From assembly GCF_029784135.1 (NCBI RefSeq), contig NC_073746.1, positions 392,136-456,135 on the forward strand: a DNA stretch of 64,000 bases. The letters run 5' to 3'. Below, in pieces: positions 9,391-20,479 of the stretch. The translations under genes and the position numbers were made by a program. Each line of letters begins with the position of its first letter. The first letter of the stretch is position 1. The stretch comes from Toxorhynchites rutilus septentrionalis. Its lineage: Eukaryota > Arthropoda > Insecta > Diptera > Culicidae. The notes below the pieces were generated by a model. It made no database searches. It worked only from the letters and a program-made list of their open reading frames with translations, and was not told the DNA's origin.

Positions 9391-11068
9391 ATTTTCATGC
9401 ATCGTCATAATAAATTGCACAAAACTTAAAGATCTATCTCACAACAATGGTATAATTGCCATAAAATTAAAACAAGTCAGGATTAGGATAGGATTCGAGA
9501 GAATTATCCAAAAGATTAATATCCACTCTATCGAACATAATATCAATTACATTGAAAAAATCGCAGGAAATATTAAAGTTATAGACCACTTAAGAAGTAC
9601 TTTAGATTTCAAAATACAAAACTCAAAAGGTAAATTGATGAGCTTGTATTCCCACAGAAGTAAAAGAGCATTAGTAAACGCATTAGGAACAGCAATAAAA
9701 TTAATAGCAGGAAACCCTGATAATGACGATTTAGAAATTATAAACCATAGTTTGGGAACTTTAGAGAAACAGGAAAATTTACTATCGAAATCTATATCAA
9801 GACAAATAATCATTAACGAAAAAATACAAAACAAAATTAATAACATAACAGACGTACTCAAAAAGATCAATAAACAGATTGTGGAACAGAGGAACAATTC
9901 TTTGGTAACCAGAGCAGATTTGGAATATATCAACATGATTGTAAACCTTGACTCTATAATTCAGATTCTCGGAAATATTGAAGAACAAATCGAGTTTGCT
10001 AAACTCAACATTTTAAACAGAAATTTATTTTCATTTGAAGAGAAGAAGTACATTTTCAACAGACTCAATGCTCAAAAGCTAAAGCTAGACTATTTAGATC
10101 AAATATTCCAGTACAGCTCAGGAAGCGTTATTGTAAGCCAAGGTGAAATTATAATACTGGTGAAAATACCCATCCTCGGGGACAACGAGTTCGACCTGAT
10201 CAACATTCAGACGCTCAACATAAACAGTACACGAATCAGCACAGACGTAAAACTGGTGGCAAAGCATGGAGACATCATTTACAGACAAAGCGAACTTTGC
10301 GACATTTGCGAAGCTACAACCCTTCTCGAAGATGATTGCATCTATAACCTTCTGAATCACCAAACACCAAAATGTATCATAAAACCCGTCAGACAACCCA
10401 TCCGTGTCGAAGAAATTAAGAAAGGAGTCATACTTGTTGACACAAACAAAAATGTATTGATCTCTGATTCATGCAACAATTCCAGACTGATCAACACCCC
10501 GACAATCATCGAAACAAACAACTGTACAATCAAAGTGATGAACATCACCTTCAATAACCAAGTAACTTTTGGAAATAGTGAAGAATACCTTCTCCCAATA
10601 TACGGAAATAAGTTGATACAATTAAACTATACAGAGGAGAATAATGAAATCAACCACCTCAAATTGGAAAACCTTAACAGTCTGCAGGACATAAAGTTAG
10701 ACCTGCATCGTTCAAAAAGGACAACAACCATCGGAGGAGGAGTCCTCCTCATGCTAATCATTATCTGTTCTTTTACCATTTATATCATCGACAGAAGATT
10801 CAAAGCGAAGGAAAGAGCAACTCTGGAAATTCGAAGCCATGTTGGAACCACCACGGAACTTAAACAAACCATTGGAAAAGGAGAATTTGGACCATTACCG
10901 AGTCTCGTCCTTTTCGAAAGATCGTCCGAGGACGGACGAGAATCTAAGGGGGGAGGCGTTACACCACAACCGACCGACCAAGGCGTCCCAGAAGTCAAGA
11001 CGTCAGCAAAAGCCCAGCCGAGACCCATAGCAACAGACAGAGGCGTCAAAGTTACACCGCGCGTGTAA
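9391..11068 (+). CDS. env: env exon of the gypsy element (errantiviral, F-protein-like)
   Basis: The frame is open from the acceptor at 9390 to a stop at 11,068. It has no in-frame ATG near its start, fitting use of the spliced leader at 4501. A furin-type RSKR site (about 9658-9669) is followed by a hydrophobic fusion-peptide-like stretch and long heptad-rich helices, which is the organisation of baculovirus F-like envelope proteins. Several N-x-S/T sites and Cys pairs (CDIC) lie mid-protein. One transmembrane segment (GGVLLMLIIICSFTIYII) lies at about 10,735-10,790. The last 37 codons are encoded by the 3' LTR. Presumed role: membrane glycoprotein. I see no breaks. Confidence 0.85.
10944..10956 (+). 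promoter_or_regulatory. Polypurine tract
   Basis: AAGGGGGGAGG lies immediately 5' of the 3' LTR and would prime plus-strand synthesis. Confidence 0.75.
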
Positions 11069-11336
11069 ACCAACATTTGCCGACGCCGCGGAAATCAATC
11101 GAACGACGCGAACAAAGGTTCGATCAGGTTCGAACCACCGACGGAAATAATGAGATCAGCAGATGTAGTCTATTTAAGCCTTGTAATACGATTATAGAAT
11201 TCAGTCTTGAGCGTAGCCGAGTTGAATACGGGCATAAAGGTTTATGAACCGAATGTAAAGTGTTATAAACGAATAAAAAGGGTAATTAGAAATTAAATAA
11301 AAGTTTTTTTTAAACCGCGAGTTAAGTCACGGCATA

Positions 11337-11339
<3 letters not shown>
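10957..11339 (+). repeat. 3' LTR of the gypsy element
   Basis: 383 bp, one visible difference from the 5' LTR. It is followed by TATA and the resumed TA microsatellite. Confidence 0.9.

Positions 11340-11379
<40 letters not shown>
11340..11379. repeat. (TA)n microsatellite, right part
   Basis: Continuation of the microsatellite interrupted by the gypsy element. Confidence 0.9.
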
Positions 11380-11382
<3 letters not shown>

Positions 11383-11461
11383 GTAAATGATGTTCAAATA
11401 AGGCCTATACTACAGAGAATGTCAGGGTTTTCATTATCAGTTATTTATAACATTAAAGTCG

Positions 11462-11620
11462 TGGAGGCGATCTGGCGTAGTGGTAACATCCATACCCCTC
11501 ACGCTAAAGATCACGAGTTCAATTCTCACTCCCGACATTCTTCCAAACATGCAAATAAACTTGACGAATCAGTCTAAAGTGTTGAAAGTCACTATAATTC
11601 AGTAAAAACATTAAATTTTA
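11462..11620 (+). mobile_element. tRNA-derived SINE-like sequence (family S2)
   Basis: The segment GGAGGCGATCTGGCGTAGTGG carries an A box, and GAGTTCAATTCTC 45 bp later is a degenerate B box. The tRNA-like part is followed by unrelated sequence. Anticodon-arm pairing is poor, so a functional tRNA gene is unlikely. No clear duplication was found. Confidence 0.45.
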
Positions 11621-11760
11621 GTAAATTTACATTTAAAAATGAAGTGTTCGGAATTTGAGACAAAACGATATGCAAATCATGAGAAGCAATCCTTTCATAC
11701 AAGGACTATCGAAGTTCATTAATGACAAATACATCCCCATTCATATCATTTCATGTATTT

Positions 11761-13750
11761 CTAACTATGGTTTCTCATGTGAGCGATCAGCTGGGTTAAC
11801 TGACCATACGAAGCATCACACTTATCACATTTGAAAGGCCGAGACTCATAATGCACCGTTAAATAGTGCAACCGTAAGGCCGCGCGCTTTTTGTATTCTT
11901 TGCCACACTTGTTGCATTTATTAGTAAAATGTGACTGCCGATGTCTAGCCAGCAAAACAACACTTGGAAAACATTCTCCGCAATCCTTGCAGGCTCTAGT
12001 TTTTTGTGAGATGGATGTTTTCAGTTTTGTATGATAACTCATATGTAGATCTTTTTCCTTTTGAGATAGAAAAAACACCGCCTTTTTCTGATTATTGCAA
12101 ATTTCGCAAGGAATCATCGAAATATTTTCTGTTGGATGTTTGTCTATTATATGCCGACAGAGAAATCTTTCTTTATAGTACACCGCGGGACAAAATTTGC
12201 ACTTCAACTCTCGTTCCAAATCCGGCTTATCTATTTCACCATTTTTCATCTTGCGCGTACGACCTGAATCGTTATTCTCGTGTATTCTCATATGTATTCG
12301 CATTGTATACTTAGACTTGAAGCGCACATTATCTCCACAAAGTTCACAAACAAACGGGCGGTCATCATTGTGACGGTTCACCTTGTGTGCCTGTAAACCA
12401 TTCGATTGTGCAAATGATGCATCGCACATATTACATTTGAACGGTTTTTCGGATGTGTGAATCCGTTCGTGTCGCAATAATCCAGACCTTGAAGTAGTCG
12501 TGAAAGTTGTACAGTGTTTACACTTGAAAATAGTGGATTTCGTGTGTATGTTTTCATGCAACCTTAAGTGAGTACCTCTGCTGAACTTTTTCCCACAATA
12601 TGTGCAGACATATTTTCGCTCAGCAATCTCAACAATTCCTTGATGTACTCTTTTAATGTGAGCTTGTAATTTGTAGTTCGATGAAAATTCTCGTGTGATG
12701 TTGACATTCTGGCATTCGAGACAAGGTATTCGCTTACCTTTCCTGTGATGGACACGCTGGAGATGCATATTCAAATGACGTACCGTGGTTACTTCTAAAT
12801 TGCATAGATGGCAAATGGGTGTGACCGATCCAACGTGTGCAGGGAGATGTTCATCTAAACCTTCAAAATTATCAAAATCCGTACTACATATGTAACAAGT
12901 GAACCTCTCAACGACGGACATGCGTTTTGTATGTTCTTTAGGAGGCTTAGATCGGGTTTCCTGATTGCATTTATCTTTTGTAGATTCATAATCATTATGA
13001 ACAATTTCCCCAACGAGATTTGCTTCTATTTCCACAAATTCATATTTTTTTAAATGATCACTGTCTTTTATTACAGCACTCTTATTCAAGCATGTGCTAT
13101 CTTTATCATCATCGTTGCTATTGGTAGGTTTGTTATTTGACTCCGATGCAAATGAGGAATTTTCTGTTGAGACATGGTTTATGTTCGTCACTGGTAAATA
13201 CTGATCCTCAACTAAATATTCAACTTCGTATTTGGTGTTCATCTCCCTGGGGAACGAAAAATGGTTATGAAAAAAGCATAGTGCTTTATCGAATATTATC
13301 TTACAAGTAATAGTTTTTTATCGCAAAATCCGCCTCTTGAACCTTCTTTCGGAAGGTAACCAAAAACTGAACATCATTATAACAGCTTCCACATATTTTG
13401 TTCATTGTTTCATGATCCTCTATCTAAGTGAAATTAAAGTTTGAAAATAACAAAAATGAATAAGTTGAAAACCATTATTGGCAAAATGAATATCTTTTAT
13501 ATAACTGTACAGCATTCGGCACAACTGGACGTTTATTCTCGAGTAATGAACTTTGAATTGGAAAACTCAACCTATAGTATTAGAATCGCATTTTTTCAAA
13601 ATTTCTATGAACGTTCCTTACCGAAATCTGGAAGCATTCCTGAATCTCACGTTGCAAAGGTTGATCATTCATAGTAGTCTCATTTATTAAGCGCATTTCG
13701 CTCAGTGCTTGATCGTTCAGACAAAGTCGGCAACAATCGATGAAACTCAT
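11761..13750 (-). CDS. ZAD-C2H2 zinc-finger transcription factor
   Basis: Three coding exons: 13,750-13,622, 13,423-13,305 and 13,246-11,761, with introns of 198 and 58 bp (GTAAGG/TTAG and GTAAGA/CCAG). The joints keep frame and give 577 residues. Exons 1-2 encode a ZAD domain (CRLC at residues 7-10, CGSC at 54-57), the insect-specific zinc-coordinating dimerisation module. A poorly conserved acidic linker follows, then 12 C2H2 fingers from about residue 197 to the C terminus, one with a canonical HTSEKPFKC linker. It is expected to bind DNA in the nucleus. ZAD-ZNF genes expand in lineage-specific ways, so no orthologue name is offered. No breaks are visible. Confidence 0.92.
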
Positions 13751-14339
13751 AATAGTTTAAATAGTGTTTAATTTGACTATTGAAACTAAAAATACCGCTG
13801 AAAATTCACTGGAACTGTTTACCGCTTGTTGTTTTTTATATAAACATTGGAATGAACACAAACATTTTTTTTTGCGGTTTTAAGTTTGAAGGGGTGCGCT
13901 CGCAATATTTACACGACAAATTGGTTCCAATAATTTTCCTCTTTAAATCAAGGCGCGTAGAAGTGTATCCTAAGGTGGGTCAACTTGCTAAAACCACTCT
14001 TCAGCCATATTGGAAGTCTACTGTGTTTTGTTTGTAAACAAAACACAATACGCTTGTGCCCAAGCCCGCTCATGATCAGTCTGTCTCTTTCACGCTTCAA
14101 GGAAATAATTCCCCTTCTGCTTTCTTCCGTACTGTTTTCATATACCGCTCCCCTAACCAACTTAGTGACGAAACGGCCTCACCTAGTACCATAGACCCGT
14201 CTTGCTTTAAATGAGGTTTCAGTCGATTCAAAACCAAAGGTGCTTATATACATTGTTCAACAGATGTCAAATATTTGGTAATTGGTGATAGCTAAAATTT
14301 GATCTACGTTTACTGATGGTACTGATCAAACGTACACAA
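13751..14339. other. Upstream region of the ZAD zinc-finger gene
   Basis: No supported gene. The AT-rich sequence presumably holds the minus-strand gene's promoter. A palindromic TTTTGTTTGTAAACAAAAC lies at about 14,027-14,045. Short open frames here show no recognisable domain. Confidence 0.4.
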
Positions 14340-14475
14340 ATCTGGTCTTTAATAAACTTTTTTTTCTTATATATTACATTTAAGTTTTCTGATATTTCTA
14401 CAAAAACTAAAATCAAAACTAAATCAGTTTTGAATTTGTCAGACTCAATTTTCTTCGAACATTTTTTGACTGATT
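14340..14475. repeat. Outer inverted repeat, left arm
   Basis: Complementary, with divergence, to about 40,215-40,350 (shared core: AATTGAGTCTGACAAATTCA on the opposite strand). The two arms bracket the whole nested stack and may be the ends of an older element. Confidence 0.45.
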
Positions 14476-14690
14476 GAAATAAAAGTGTTAGGCCGAGGAC
14501 ACACAGTAAACGTGATGTGGGCAATAACGTTTCCAGTGCCAATGAAAATGGTCATCTCCAATTTCAAAAAATTACCCCATAAAAAATGTTCACCAGCTCG
14601 AAAAAACACTCTATACAAAATGTCAGCTCAATCGGACTTAAGAGAGAATTTAATTTTTTTTGAAAATCGAAAAATTACCCAAGGGGGAGC

Positions 14691-14950
14691 AAACGAAATT
14701 GGGGTTTTCGAGAAAAAAAAATTTATGCCAAATGTCTTAAAATTGCATGAACATCGAGATCTAATGTCATCTCGAAAAAAAAAATTTTTTGACAAAAATT
14801 GACACTCTGGGACTTATAATAAAAGGTGGAGCAAACGAAATTGGGGTTTTCGAGAAAAAAAAAATTATGCCAAATGTCTTAAAATTGCATGAACATCGAG
14901 ATCTAATCTCGAAAAAAAATTTTTTTTGTCAAAAATTGACACTCTGGGAC
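14691..14950. repeat. Tandem duplication, about 135-bp unit
   Basis: Two copies start with GGAGCAAACGAAATTGGGGT and end with TTGACACTCTGGGACTTATA. They differ mainly in the lengths of A and T runs and a 4-bp loss. Confidence 0.85.
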
Positions 14951-14958
14951 TTATAATA

Positions 14959-16311
14959 AAGGGTGTGTCACATCAAATTGCATCACGGAAAAAACGCAGT
15001 AGAAATTTAATTTTTAGGAATTTTATCTTCAGCTTTCGCTTATAATCAGATAAGAGTGTATAGATCACGTGGGGTATGCTTCACTGTCAATTTTTCGTAA
15101 ATTTGAAAAAATGTCGTCGAACGAAAAAGAGCGTCGTGAATTAATCCTGTGCACTCATTTCGAGAATCCGGAGTTGTCACATCGGGACATCGGTAAGATG
15201 CTGGGAATCGTCCAATCCACGGTCAGCAGAGTACTAAAACGATACTTCGAGAACCTAACCATCGACCGGAAGGTGAAGAACGGCAAAAATGGATGCTCCG
15301 TCAGTGAAAAAGATCACAAGCGCGTAGTTAAGCAGTTTAGACGCGATCCGAGAAGTTCGGTCCGGGATGACGCCAATAAGCTGAATTTGTCAAGTTCATT
15401 CGTCCAGCGGACCAAGCAGCGGGAGGGCCTGCGTACATACAAGGTTCAGAAGGCTCCTAACCGCGACGAAAGGCAAAACATGGTGGGGAAGACGCGAGCC
15501 CGGAAGCTGTACACCGAAATGCTGACGAAGCCGCATTGCCTGGTAATGGACGACGAAACCTACTTCAAAGCGGACTTTCGTCAGCTGCCGGGGCTGTTGT
15601 TCTGCTCCGCAGAGGACAAATTCAGCGTTCCGGAGGAGATTCGCAAGCAGAAACTATCCAAGTTTGCCAAAAAGTACATGGTGTGGCAAGCGATCTGCTC
15701 TTTCGGAAAGCGGAGTGCCCCCTTCGTGATGACCGGCACGGTAAACGGGCAGGTTTACCTTAAGGAGTGCCTACAGAAGCGCTTACTACCACTATTGAAG
15801 CAGCACGAGGGCCCGACCATCTACAGAAGCGCTTACTACCACTATTGAAGCAGCACGAGGGCCCGACCATCTTCTGGCCGGATCTCGCTCCGTGCCACTA
15901 TTCAAAGAACGTGTTGGAGTGGTACGAAGCCAACGGGGTCACCTTCGTGCCAAAGGAAATGAACCCGCCCAACGCGCCGGAGCTTCGCCCAATAGAGAAA
16001 TATTGGGCGATTATGAAGCAGGCCCTCCGGAAGAACCCAAAAGTTGTCAAATCGGAGGCTGACTTCAAGAGAAAATGGATTTCTGTTAAAAAAAAAAAAA
16101 ACTACAACCTGACGTTGTACAGAACCTTATGAACGGGGTAAAGAGGAAGGTGCGAGCTTACGGGCTTGGGCTCGAAGTATGAATAAAAAGAAAATGCCAA
16201 AAGTTGTTTAATAGTTTTTATTTTACTGTCTAAAATTTTCAAAAGGATCGGTCTACTGGGCGAATTTCTACAGCGTTTTTTCCGTGATGCAATTTGATGT
16301 GACACACCCTT
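14959..16311 (+). mobile_element. DD37E mariner-like (ITm) transposon, copy 1
   Basis: Inverted ends starting AAGGGTGTGTCACATCAAAT are flanked by TA duplications (14,957-14,958 and 16,312-16,313). Length is 1353 bp. It carries a broken transposase and is closely related to 46,151-47,435. Confidence 0.92.
15111..16133 (+). pseudogene. DD37E transposase, broken by an internal duplication
   Basis: The start MSSNEKERREL at 15,111 leads to a helix-turn-helix with MLGIVQSTVSRVLKRY, then the catalytic Asp in VMDDETY, the second Asp in FWPDLAPCHY and Glu in PELRPIEKYW. I count 37 residues between the second Asp and the Glu, which defines DD37E. A 50-bp segment (15,771-15,820) is repeated directly (15,821-15,870), which shifts the frame and stops it at 15,848 before the second catalytic Asp. 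A 12-base A run near 16,088 shifts the frame again. It was once a cut-and-paste transposase and is now dead. Confidence 0.9.
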
Positions 16312-16643
16312 TATACCCTATACCCGATAATATACTCTGCAATATATTAGCTCAATCGGACCTCATATAAGAGTGTGGCCATTCCCATACTCGTGAACGG
16401 AAGAGTTTTTCCACAAACGCGCCCACGCCCGTGCCCGCATCGCGTTCATTGTGTGTCGTCGGTCCAACACGTTTAGGCCATGTTCCCACTGCAGCGGGGC
16501 GTCGGCGTGACTAGGACGGGACGTGTGACGCTTACGATTAATAATGTGTGTGTTCTTACTGATGTGTTCACACCAGGTTGACGTGCCGTGAGCGAGCTTT
16601 TGGCGTGCAAACGAAAACACTTCGCGCCGGCGATATTTGAACT

Positions 16644-16769
16644 TGTTGAAGAAAGACGTGTGTTCGATACAAAGTCTGGTTTATTACTAACGGAAAAAAT
16701 TACATTCTTGACTACGACTAACAACACCATGGCTACAGAAATCAACTGCAACTATGATTTATTTCTTCA
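16644..16769 (-). repeat. 3' LTR of copia-1 A
   Basis: 126 bp, TG...CA on the minus strand (TGAAGAAATAAATCATAGTT to TTCTTCAACA). It provides the uninterrupted version (GACTAACAACACC) of the site hit by MITEs in the 5' LTR. Confidence 0.92.
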
Positions 16770-16776
16770 CCCCCTC

Positions 16777-19337
16777 TCAGTTGATGGTCTCCAATCCGAT
16801 CTTTTTCCTCAAAATTGTTAATGTCGGGGTAGGAAGAGATTTTGTTAAAATATCCGCTTCTTGCTCCTGGGATGGTACATATATTAGCTTAACTTTTCCA
16901 TCTGCAACAGCTTCTCGAATGAAGTGGAACTTGACATCTATATGCTTGACACGTTTAATCTCCTCCTTCTCTGCCATAGCTATAGCGCCTTGGTTATCGT
17001 CATAAACTGGGACAGGATAAAAATTTGATTCACGTAAATCAGACAACAGTCCAGTAAGCCAAATTGTTTCGCTAATAGAAGAGCTCATCGCGATATACTC
17101 AGCTTCTGTGGATGACATTGCTACAGAACGCTGCTTCTTAGATGACCACGCCACGGTACATCCAAACACCTTGATTAAAAAACCAGAAACGCACTTACGA
17201 TCAACCTCATCGCTCGCATAGTCAGCATCGACAAATACTGTAACCGGTAGTTCATGTGGGTTTCTCTGGAAAATCAGTTTCAAATTCTTCGTTGCTTGTA
17301 GGTAACGCAGTACTCTTTTAGCATACTTCCAGTGTTCTTCTCCTGCAGCATCTTGGAATCTTGCCAGATAGCCTACAACATAGCATAGATCCGGTCTTGA
17401 TCCCAGCATGAGGAACATCAAACTGCCAATTTGTTCACGATAAGGATAGCTGCACTCTTCAGTGGCCTTCTGGAGTTTTAACTTCGTCTCAGCGGGTGTG
17501 CTGACAGGTTTACAGTTTTCCATTCCGAAACGGGGCAATATTTTTCGGATCAACGCTTCCTGGGATAGATACATAGTACCTTGTTTATCACGTTCTATCT
17601 TGATGCCCAAAAAATGATGTAGCTCGCTCATGTCCGTCATATCGAATTCCTGTTTCAAACGTTCTTTTATATTCTTAATTTCTTGCAAATTCTCCGCTAC
17701 TACGATCAAATCATCAACATATATAACAATATAGGCAACATGATTTCCTTTTCCGCGTACGTATAAACAATAGTCATATCGAGAGCGAACGAATCCCATG
17801 TTCATTAGAACTTCGTTGAATCGACCATTCCAACAACGCGGAGATTGCTTGAGACCGTATAGGGATTTTCTTAATAGGCAAACTTCGTTAGATTTACAGC
17901 TTACCCCCTCTGGAACACACATGAATACTTTTTCCTCGAGAATACCATTGAGGAACGCCGTTTTTACATCCATTTGATTAATCTTCAGATTTCGGTTTGT
18001 CGTGACTGCCAGTATCGTACGTATGGTTGAAAGCTTGGCAACCGGAGCAAACGTCTCTTCGTAATCAACGTGTTTCATCTGCATATATCCTTTAGCGACT
18101 AATCGGGCCTTATATCGCGTAGGATTTCCATCAGCATCAGTTTTGAATGTGAACACCCATTTACTCGGCACAGGCTTCACCGCAGCAGGGCACTTCACCA
18201 CTTTTTCATCAAGGATTTTAACTCGTCAGCTATCGCTTGCCTCCATTCCACCTCGTGAGGGTGACCATCATCAGCAGCAGAAAAACCTCTATAAGGGGAA
18301 ATAAAATCTGCAAACCAACCTGGACTCTTGCGCTCCCGACCACTAGACCTCGGAATACACTCCTCACAGTCATTCCCATTGTTTGATTGTGGTGGGAGCG
18401 CTGATGCGTTCTCTTCTTCAGGATCAGCAACTCCGTTATCTCCTAGCTCATCGTCTGGAAAAGAATTACCATCTACGGTACTTTCAGGTTCAGTCGCTAA
18501 CTGGTTGTTTTCCGTATCGACTTGCTCAAAGACTGGCGTAACATCCGGAATAATTTTCTTCGAAACTACATCTTCTTCATTCAGTGGATTCGCTGATTCC
18601 TTAAACGGAAATATATCCTCGTTGAATTTCACGTCTCGTGCCACAAACATTTTTCTTGTTGTTTGATTCCACAGACGATAACCGGTCGGAGAATAGCCTA
18701 GCATTACACTACGCAAACCAGTAGGGTCCAGTTTGCTTCTCTTTTGCTTCGGAATCCATGCAAATGTTTGGCACCCAAATATCCTCATTTTTCTAACATC
18801 TGGTTTTTCACCATACCAGCATTCAGCAGGGGTGCAGTTTCCAAATTTCCTCGCAATTGCGCCACAGCTATTATCTTGCCGTTTCTAGATAACACTGCTC
18901 GATCCGGATGGAACACTACTTTGACTCCCGCTTTCAATAATCGCGATAACGACAACAAATTGAAGCTGAGATTCTTCACATACAGAACATTTCCTATGGA
19001 CAATGTGAGATTATCACCATCAACAGATGTTTTCGCCTTCACTGTGCCTTCTTTAGTAGCAACAAGCTTTTCACCTTTCTTCGCACTTTCAATAACGAGT
19101 GGAGTTTCGAACTCCATAAATTCGTAGAAATAGCGCTCATCATTTGCCATATGACGACTAGCTCCTGAGTCCAAGACCCATTCAACAGATGACTCCGATT
19201 TGAAATCTTCTTCCTGGGATGAAATCATCAACACCACCTCTCGATCTACCGGAACTGTTGCTACTTGAGCTCGATCACGTCGCTTTTTCAGCTTTGGACA
19301 AGCAAACTTCTTATGACCTTGTTCACCGCACATAAAA
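16777..19337 (-). pseudogene. copia-1 A pol: knuckle-protease and RT-RNase H, integrase deleted
   Basis: Reading from 19,337: zinc knuckle CGEQGHKKFACP, protease core WVLDSGASRHMA, then a jump at about 18,840 from QLRGN straight to the region after the integrase (ECWYG..., MRIFGCQTFAWIP). Compared with copy B this removes about 730 bp. The copies share GGAAA-type microhomology at the break. The RT region then reads PSKWVFTFKTDADG, with the catalytic YVDDLIVV intact, and RNase H with CTVAWSSKKQRSVAMSSTEAEY. A frame change near 18,195-18,201 lies between the IN C-terminus and RT. It could not integrate by itself. Confidence 0.9.
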
Positions 19338-19514
19338 GACGGGTGGGTAATGTCGGGGACATAACCGGAGTGACGTAGGACTATACAAAGGGGACAGCTT
19401 TTGTTAAATATATATTTTAAATATATTGTTTTATTTTCTTCTCCTACGTGAATACCTACCTATCTATCTGAAAAATGGATTAGTTTACTGTTTACTCTTT
19501 ATGAATATGTTGAT

Positions 19515-19942
19515 GGTTCTGAAAAGAACCTTTGGTGTTGTGTTTTTGTTATCACTCGATATTCCCATCTTGTTCGGTTAAACCTTCCTGTTTAGCTATT
19601 GCGTTTGCCACTCGCCACAGCTTTCACAGTTGGAAAATTTCTTCCCATCCAGCTTGTGACATGTTGTTCAGTAAATTCCATTCAATGCGACGTGCCGGAG
19701 AAACACTTTGCCACTCACTGAAACTAACTGTTACCTTGATGAGCGCCGAACCGATGCTGCTCTGTTCTTGATGCGGGTTTTCTGATTGTCGTGAGCAGCT
19801 TTGCAAGCCAACTCGAGCACTCCGACGACCGAAACTCTATAATCGCTGTTAGGTATACTGGTGCTCCGGAACCAATCCGTTCGGCCTAGTTACCCTTGCG
19901 GAGCAATCAGTGAATGCGACCAACAGGGAACTGGAGACCTGC
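19515..19942 (-). pseudogene. Histone H2A pseudogene 1
   Basis: On the minus strand, [11 protein letters not shown] is followed by a stop in place of Arg, then LLRKGN, a stop in place of Tyr, [12 protein letters not shown], and after a frame change VLELA-KAAHDN-KTRI. This is the histone H2A core from about residue 20 to 82. The 3' part degenerates. At 19,530-19,515 the minus strand reads GGTTCTTTTCAGAACC, a perfect 6-bp-stem, 4-base-loop histone mRNA 3' hairpin. A hairpin rather than a poly-A tail argues for DNA-level copying from a replication-dependent histone gene. Confidence 0.82.
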
Positions 19943-19960
19943 GTACGGCATCGGCATCGT

Positions 19961-20130
19961 GGACGTAACAAAGGAGGACAAGTTAAGGGAAAGGCAAAGT
20001 CTCACTCGAACCGTGCAGGTCTCCAGTTCCCTGTTGGTCGCATTCACTGATTGCTCCGCAAGGGTAACTAGGCCGAACGGATTGGTGCCGGAGCACCAGT
20101 ATACCTAACAGCGATTATAGAGTTTCGGTC
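19961..20130 (+). pseudogene. Histone H2A pseudogene 2 (inverted partner)
   Basis: Plus strand: [28 protein letters not shown], stop, LLRKGN, stop, AERIGAGAPVYL. It carries the same two stop mutations as pseudogene 1, so the two are copies of one already dead sequence. 20,015-20,130 is the inverted complement of 19,827-19,942 with a 72-bp loop, forming a 116-bp-arm hairpin. Confidence 0.82.
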
Positions 20131-20429
20131 CACACAACCACACGGGTTTACGGTTTGAAAGAAAATAAGATATTTTTTGGGGTCCACGTGTTTTATACTC
20201 TAGCGGTACACACTCACAGGATAGAGACAAATCGGCAGACTCAGCCAGAGGGGCGAGTCCAACGAGACGAACGAATGAGCGTTAAAAGGGAGTGATGGCA
20301 AAAAAATACATTCATTAGAGGCGAATGAACTGAAAATTTTAAACCCTCTTAAAGCCAAAAAGAAGAAGAAGAAGAAAATACATTCATCACGATTTGTTCG
20401 CTCGTTGGATTCACATGCAGGCTAAAAAG

Positions 20430-20445
20430 GGTCCTTTTCAGGATC
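20430..20445 (+). terminator. Histone-type 3' hairpin remnant
   Basis: GGTCCTTTTCAGGATC, preceded by AAAAA and followed by ACAAAA, matches the replication-dependent histone 3' processing hairpin with one stem mismatch. It lies on the plus strand, facing a segment (20,480-20,640) that repeats 19,545-19,700. Confidence 0.5.
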
Positions 20446-20479
20446 ACAAAATTATCTTCAATCTAAAGAGTTTATTGTT

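Larger units (their letters stand above)
3880..11339 (+). mobile_element. Env-bearing Ty3/gypsy (errantivirus-like) retrotransposon, nearly intact
   Basis: Two 383-bp LTRs (3880-4262 and 10,957-11,339) differ at one base I could find (A4145 versus T11222). Between them lie a primer site, long open gag and pol, and an env frame. The flanks carry TATA on both sides, and the element sits in a TA microsatellite. A TATA-type target and a TGGCGCAGTC primer site resembling tRNA-Ser match the 17.6/297/ZAM group of errantiviruses. LTR similarity and open frames imply a recent insertion that may still be competent. Old or new, it is annotated only as it stands. Confidence 0.92.
14490..16470. mobile_element. 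MITE-like element hosting the first DD37E transposon
   Basis: The left end has GGCCGAGGACACACAGTAAA. The right end near 16,440-16,468 carries the complementary GTGTGTCGTCGGTCC, with similar inner sequence (GTGATGTGGGC against GCCCGCATCGCG). Left of the mariner-like insert is a tandem duplication (14,691-14,820 and 14,826-14,950). The phrase GCTCAATCGGAC is found on both sides of the insert. Boundaries are approximate. Confidence 0.4.

Noticed and set aside
9547..9936. 129-codon minus-strand ORF
   Set aside because: Antisense shadow of the A-rich env exon; the hydrophobic composition follows from complementing Asn/Lys/Glu codons.
14485..14802. 105-codon plus ORF
   Set aside because: It crosses a MITE end and a tandem duplication; no domain.
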